Assembly (NCBI GenBank): GCA_001000065.1
Contig: LCGZ01000003.1
Span: forward strand, 229,442-293,441
DNA length: 64,000 nucleotides
DNA from: a candidate division TM6 bacterium GW2011_GWF2_43_87
Lineage (GTDB): Bacteria > Babelota > Babeliae > Babelales > Babelaceae
Direction of reading: 5' to 3'
The position numbers were made by a program, and so were the translations under genes. Numbering within the stretch: the stretch's first letter is position 1; each line of letters begins with the position of its first letter. Under the pieces are notes generated by a model. It had not been told where the DNA came from. It worked only from the letters and a program-made list of their open reading frames with translations, and made no database searches. Positions 61,386 to 64,000 of the stretch are shown here, piece after piece.

Positions 61386-64000
61386 ATGGCCACCACCTCC
61401 ATTACCTCCATTACCTCCACCACCCCATTTAAAAAAAAATTCGCACTGCTAATCATTATACTATCCACAGCCGGAAGTGCTTTTTGCTCAGAATCGGGGG
61501 CCGAGAAACTATCTCAAGGACCGATCACCACATTAAACGCATTAAAAAACTTTGAAAAGCTAAAAGAAGAAGAATTCACACCTCTCGTATCCCTCATCAA
61601 ACCATCAGAATTAATTCCTCTCGCCCACTATCTTGTACAAAATCTTAGACTTACCTTTACCAAACTCGCTCATATCACGTACATTCTTCGAGAAAACACC
61701 GAAACCACCTGCTTTCAAACATCCCTAAAAACAACACTTAATGTAATACAAGCGATTGAACAGAGTCTCCCATCGCCAGAAACAGCAAGGGTCCTCTGCA
61801 TATTTGAAAAGCAATTGCTTGATTCGTCCGGATTCAATTGCCACCAGCTCATAAAAAATTTACGCATCCAAGGCCTTTACAGCGAACTTTACCAAAAATA
61901 CTTCGCCTTACTCAAACAAGCAGAATTTATTTTGTTCGAAAAAAATAACCCTTCAATCAAAAAAAATGGCAACCAAAAATTGGGGGGCCAACTCTCTAAT
62001 TTTTGGGCCCTATTATCTGCCATTTACAGCACCATAGATTATCCAGCATTTCCCATCTCCTGTGATGTTATCTTAAGGACACCCGCACTTAATTTCTCAG
62101 CGGAAAAATACAACCTAAATTACATTAAGAAAAACTTCTTTGACCTTATAAAGCTTGAGCGCTTTGAAGAGCAGATGCAAAAAGTCGAAAAAACAATTAC
62201 CCCCGAAGAACGTGAGTTCTTAAAACAATTTGTACTGTTTTCAAAAGAAGTTAAAAACAAACGAGAATTTAAGGACGCCATAAAATATGAGTCATTGATA
62301 AACGATTCCGCACTCAGATTTCTTGAAAAAATTCATCTACACCTAGCCCTATACAGCACACTCTTAAAGACTATCGGCAACCGTGCATCAGAACTTTCTC
62401 TTGAAGACGAAAAAATTCTTAAAGAGATCGTCTCACTTAATCAAGATCTTCTCTCCATCCGCAACATTCTGGTCTATTCACCCAATGCGAAAAAACTGTC
62501 TAATCTAACCGATGATTTAATGACACTTGTGGGGGAAAGCTTTATTAAAATCTCTTTAACTCCACAAAACTCATCAATAAACAGTCCTTTACAAGAAACT
62601 CAATCCATCGAAAACGAAGCACCCTGTAAACACCATCCCACACTTATGCAAAAAGTTAGGCAGGTGAATCCTGGCCTTTACCTCATAATAAACGACATAG
62701 CTCCATTTGAACAAGACGTAGAAAATGGGAAAAGCTGGGGGCTATTGATTAAATCAATAGAACCCTTTATCGAAAACATTCTACAGTTAAACCAGACCAT
62801 AGTATTACAAGAAGGGAAAGCTATAAAGGAGAACCCTAAAGAATTAAAACTCCCAGTCCGTATTCTCAATGAATTTCTCCACAACTCCATCCAATTCCCT
62901 CTAAAAATGTCCTTTCCAGGCCTTCAGGTAATAAACAATATCTTTCACGCACGCACACAATTCTCGCTGTTTTGCGGATACCTAGTGCCTGAAGATCCCC
63001 TGCGATATCCCAACGTGCTCCCCTGCATACCCCGACGCAGCTTTCAAAACCTCATCGACAAAAACAATAAAGAAATCTACCCAGAATTTTCCGCACGCAT
63101 CACCCGTTTTTTATTCAAATCAAGCCCAAACGCCTTTTCCGCAGTACAAAAAGAACATATCTCACCACAATTCTGCGACTTTTTAGGCATCGACTATTCC
63201 ACACTTCCGTCCGATGCCCTTGTGCTTTTCTGCCGCGGTGGTTTTGTGCTAGGAGACTCATCCTTTCTTGTTTTTAATTGCTGCGAAGGAATTAAACGGC
63301 TTTCACCTTTACAGATAAAAAACCTTGCCGCTACCTTAAACCCCGACCCAGAAACCTTTTTTGAAGGGACCTTTATTATAACCGAAGACTCGTACACCAA
63401 CGGGGAAAAAATACTTCCACAATTTCTGTTTAATCCTTCCATTTCACCCTGGTTCCCCCTGCGTAGCCTGATGGGCTCTGCACAAAAAAAGAAAATAAGC
63501 ACCGCCCTTAAACGCGTACTCAACTGGAAGTCTAAAGAAACCAGGCTTTTTGAAGAGTTTTGTAAAAAAGGTGCATCACTTTCAGAATCAGACAGAGCGT
63601 TTGCTATTTTAAAAGCAGCAAAAGGCCTAAGAATGTCTTTTCTTCTCCCCCTACTCAATGAATTTGTCAAAACATCACAAGCAGAAACACCCGAAATTGA
63701 TGCCGCTATAACATCAACGCTATCCAACGTAGAAAACGAATTAAACCCATCCAATGAGGCCAAAAACCTCTGCAAATCGCTCGATGAACAGATTGGCGAA
63801 GATCTGACCTGCACACCTACAATGCTTGCTGATTATCTTACTCTACAAAAGCAACTTTCTAACGCCCTAAAGCTACATGTAGGCACGCTCAGAAAACTTG
63901 AAAAAGACCTTTTCATCACAATTCCTGTGCCCTCACGTTTTACCATTCTAAATACGCAAGGCGCTCCGGCAGACCTTTCTGGGTTCTACAGCAGCTTCTT
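61386..64000 (+). CDS. Large secreted protein of unknown function (runs off right edge)
   Basis: At least 871 residues with no stop before the edge. The N-terminus MATTSITSITSTT is encoded by CCTCCATTA repeats, and a signal segment follows (KKKFALLIIILSTAGSAFCSE). The rest is helical and charged with scattered cysteines and no recognised domain; a late stretch has LVLFCRGGFVLGDSSFLVFNCCEG. Similar size, signal peptide and microsatellite-coded segments link it loosely to the protein at 13690. AAAGGA precedes the ATG at 61386. A tail-to-tail repeat family with the preceding gene is not evident. Confidence 0.8.
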   Translation, partial: MATTSITSITSTTPFKKKFALLIIILSTAGSAFCSESGAEKLSQGPITTLNALKNFEKLKEEEFTPLVSLIKPSELIPLAHYLVQNLRLTFTKLAHITYILRENTETTCFQTSLKTTLNVIQAIEQSLPSPETARVLCIFEKQLLDSSGFNCHQLIKNLRIQGLYSELYQKYFALLKQAEFILFEKNNPSIKKNGNQKLGGQLSNFWALLSAIYSTIDYPAFPISCDVILRTPALNFSAEKYNLNYIKKNFFDLIKLERFEEQMQKVEKTITPEEREFLKQFVLFSKEVKNKREFKDAIKYESLINDSALRFLEKIHLHLALYSTLLKTIGNRASELSLEDEKILKEIVSLNQDLLSIRNILVYSPNAKKLSNLTDDLMTLVGESFIKISLTPQNSSINSPLQETQSIENEAPCKHHPTLMQKVRQVNPGLYLIINDIAPFEQDVENGKSWGLLIKSIEPFIENILQLNQTIVLQEGKAIKENPKELKLPVRILNEFLHNSIQFPLKMSFPGLQVINNIFHARTQFSLFCGYLVPEDPLRYPNVLPCIPRRSFQNLIDKNNKEIYPEFSARITRFLFKSSPNAFSAVQKEHISPQFCDFLGIDYSTLPSDALVLFCRGGFVLGDSSFLVFNCCEGIKRLSPLQIKNLAATLNPDPETFFEGTFIITEDSYTNGEKILPQFLFNPSISPWFPLRSLMGSAQKKKISTALKRVLNWKSKETRLFEEFCKKGASLSESDRAFAILKAAKGLRMSFLLPLLNEFVKTSQAETPEIDAAITSTLSNVENELNPSNEAKNLCKSLDEQIGEDLTCTPTMLADYLTLQKQLSNALKLHVGTLRKLEKDLFITIPVPSRFTILNTQGAPADLSGFYSSF

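Overview
This A+T-rich window looks like the chromosome of a small-genome bacterium that lives with eukaryotic cells. Most of the large proteins carry signal peptides and eukaryote-like modules: two adjacent ubiquitin-specific-protease-type deubiquitinases, four ankyrin-repeat proteins, a WD40 propeller, a C1q-like repeat protein and an autotransporter. Housekeeping genes are few (acs, mreC, gatA, gatC, three tRNAs) and several pseudogenes are visible. This combination fits Dependentiae (TM6) best. Amoeba-associated Chlamydiae or Legionella-like bacteria cannot be excluded from sequence alone; the assignment is inference.

Layout. 0-13.5 kb: an ABC-2 exporter operon ending in a chloramphenicol-phosphotransferase-like kinase, a 2-hydroxyacid dehydrogenase, an AbrB/MazE-like regulator, a ProX-type editing deacylase, a metallophosphatase lipoprotein, a secreted WD40 protein, a degenerate peroxiredoxin, an AAA-ATPase/PD-(D/E)XK protein, two decayed resistance/hydrolase genes and acetyl-CoA synthetase. 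13.5-26.5 kb: a large secreted protein of unknown function, the first member of a secreted Rossmann-like family, a multispan membrane protein, a DrrAB-type exporter with a long leader containing a strong terminator hairpin, an ankyrin protein, an autotransporter and a second AAA-ATPase/PD-(D/E)XK gene with a fragment of a third. 26.5-36 kb: a rearranged zone with a second Rossmann-like paralogue, a 98-bp direct repeat flanking an ankyrin gene and an ISNCY-type insertion sequence, inverted gene remnants, a SnoaL-like protein, a giant ankyrin protein and a second copy of the membrane-protein family.

36-44.7 kb: an exported methyltransferase, then an island bracketed by two nearly identical 67-68-bp repeats. 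The island holds a small membrane protein, a metallo-beta-lactamase-fold RNase-J-like protein, a DUF2779 remnant and a 1307-residue superfamily-1 helicase with a Vsr/DUF559-like nuclease end. It ends next to a tRNA-Val/Asn/Asp cluster. I consider it the best candidate for an unrecognised, possibly defensive, mobile system. 44.7-64 kb: a third Rossmann-like paralogue overlapping mreC tail to tail, a small secreted protein with its own promoter and terminator, gatA, gatC overlapping a MATE exporter, the two deubiquitinases, a 1448-codon tail-fibre-like/C1q protein lacking a normal start, another ankyrin protein, and a large secreted protein running off the right edge.

Functionally the window pairs export systems (two ABC-2 exporters, MATE, autotransporter) with a large set of probable host-directed secreted proteins. 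Repeats, partial gene copies and insertion-sequence activity are visible traces of ongoing gene turnover.
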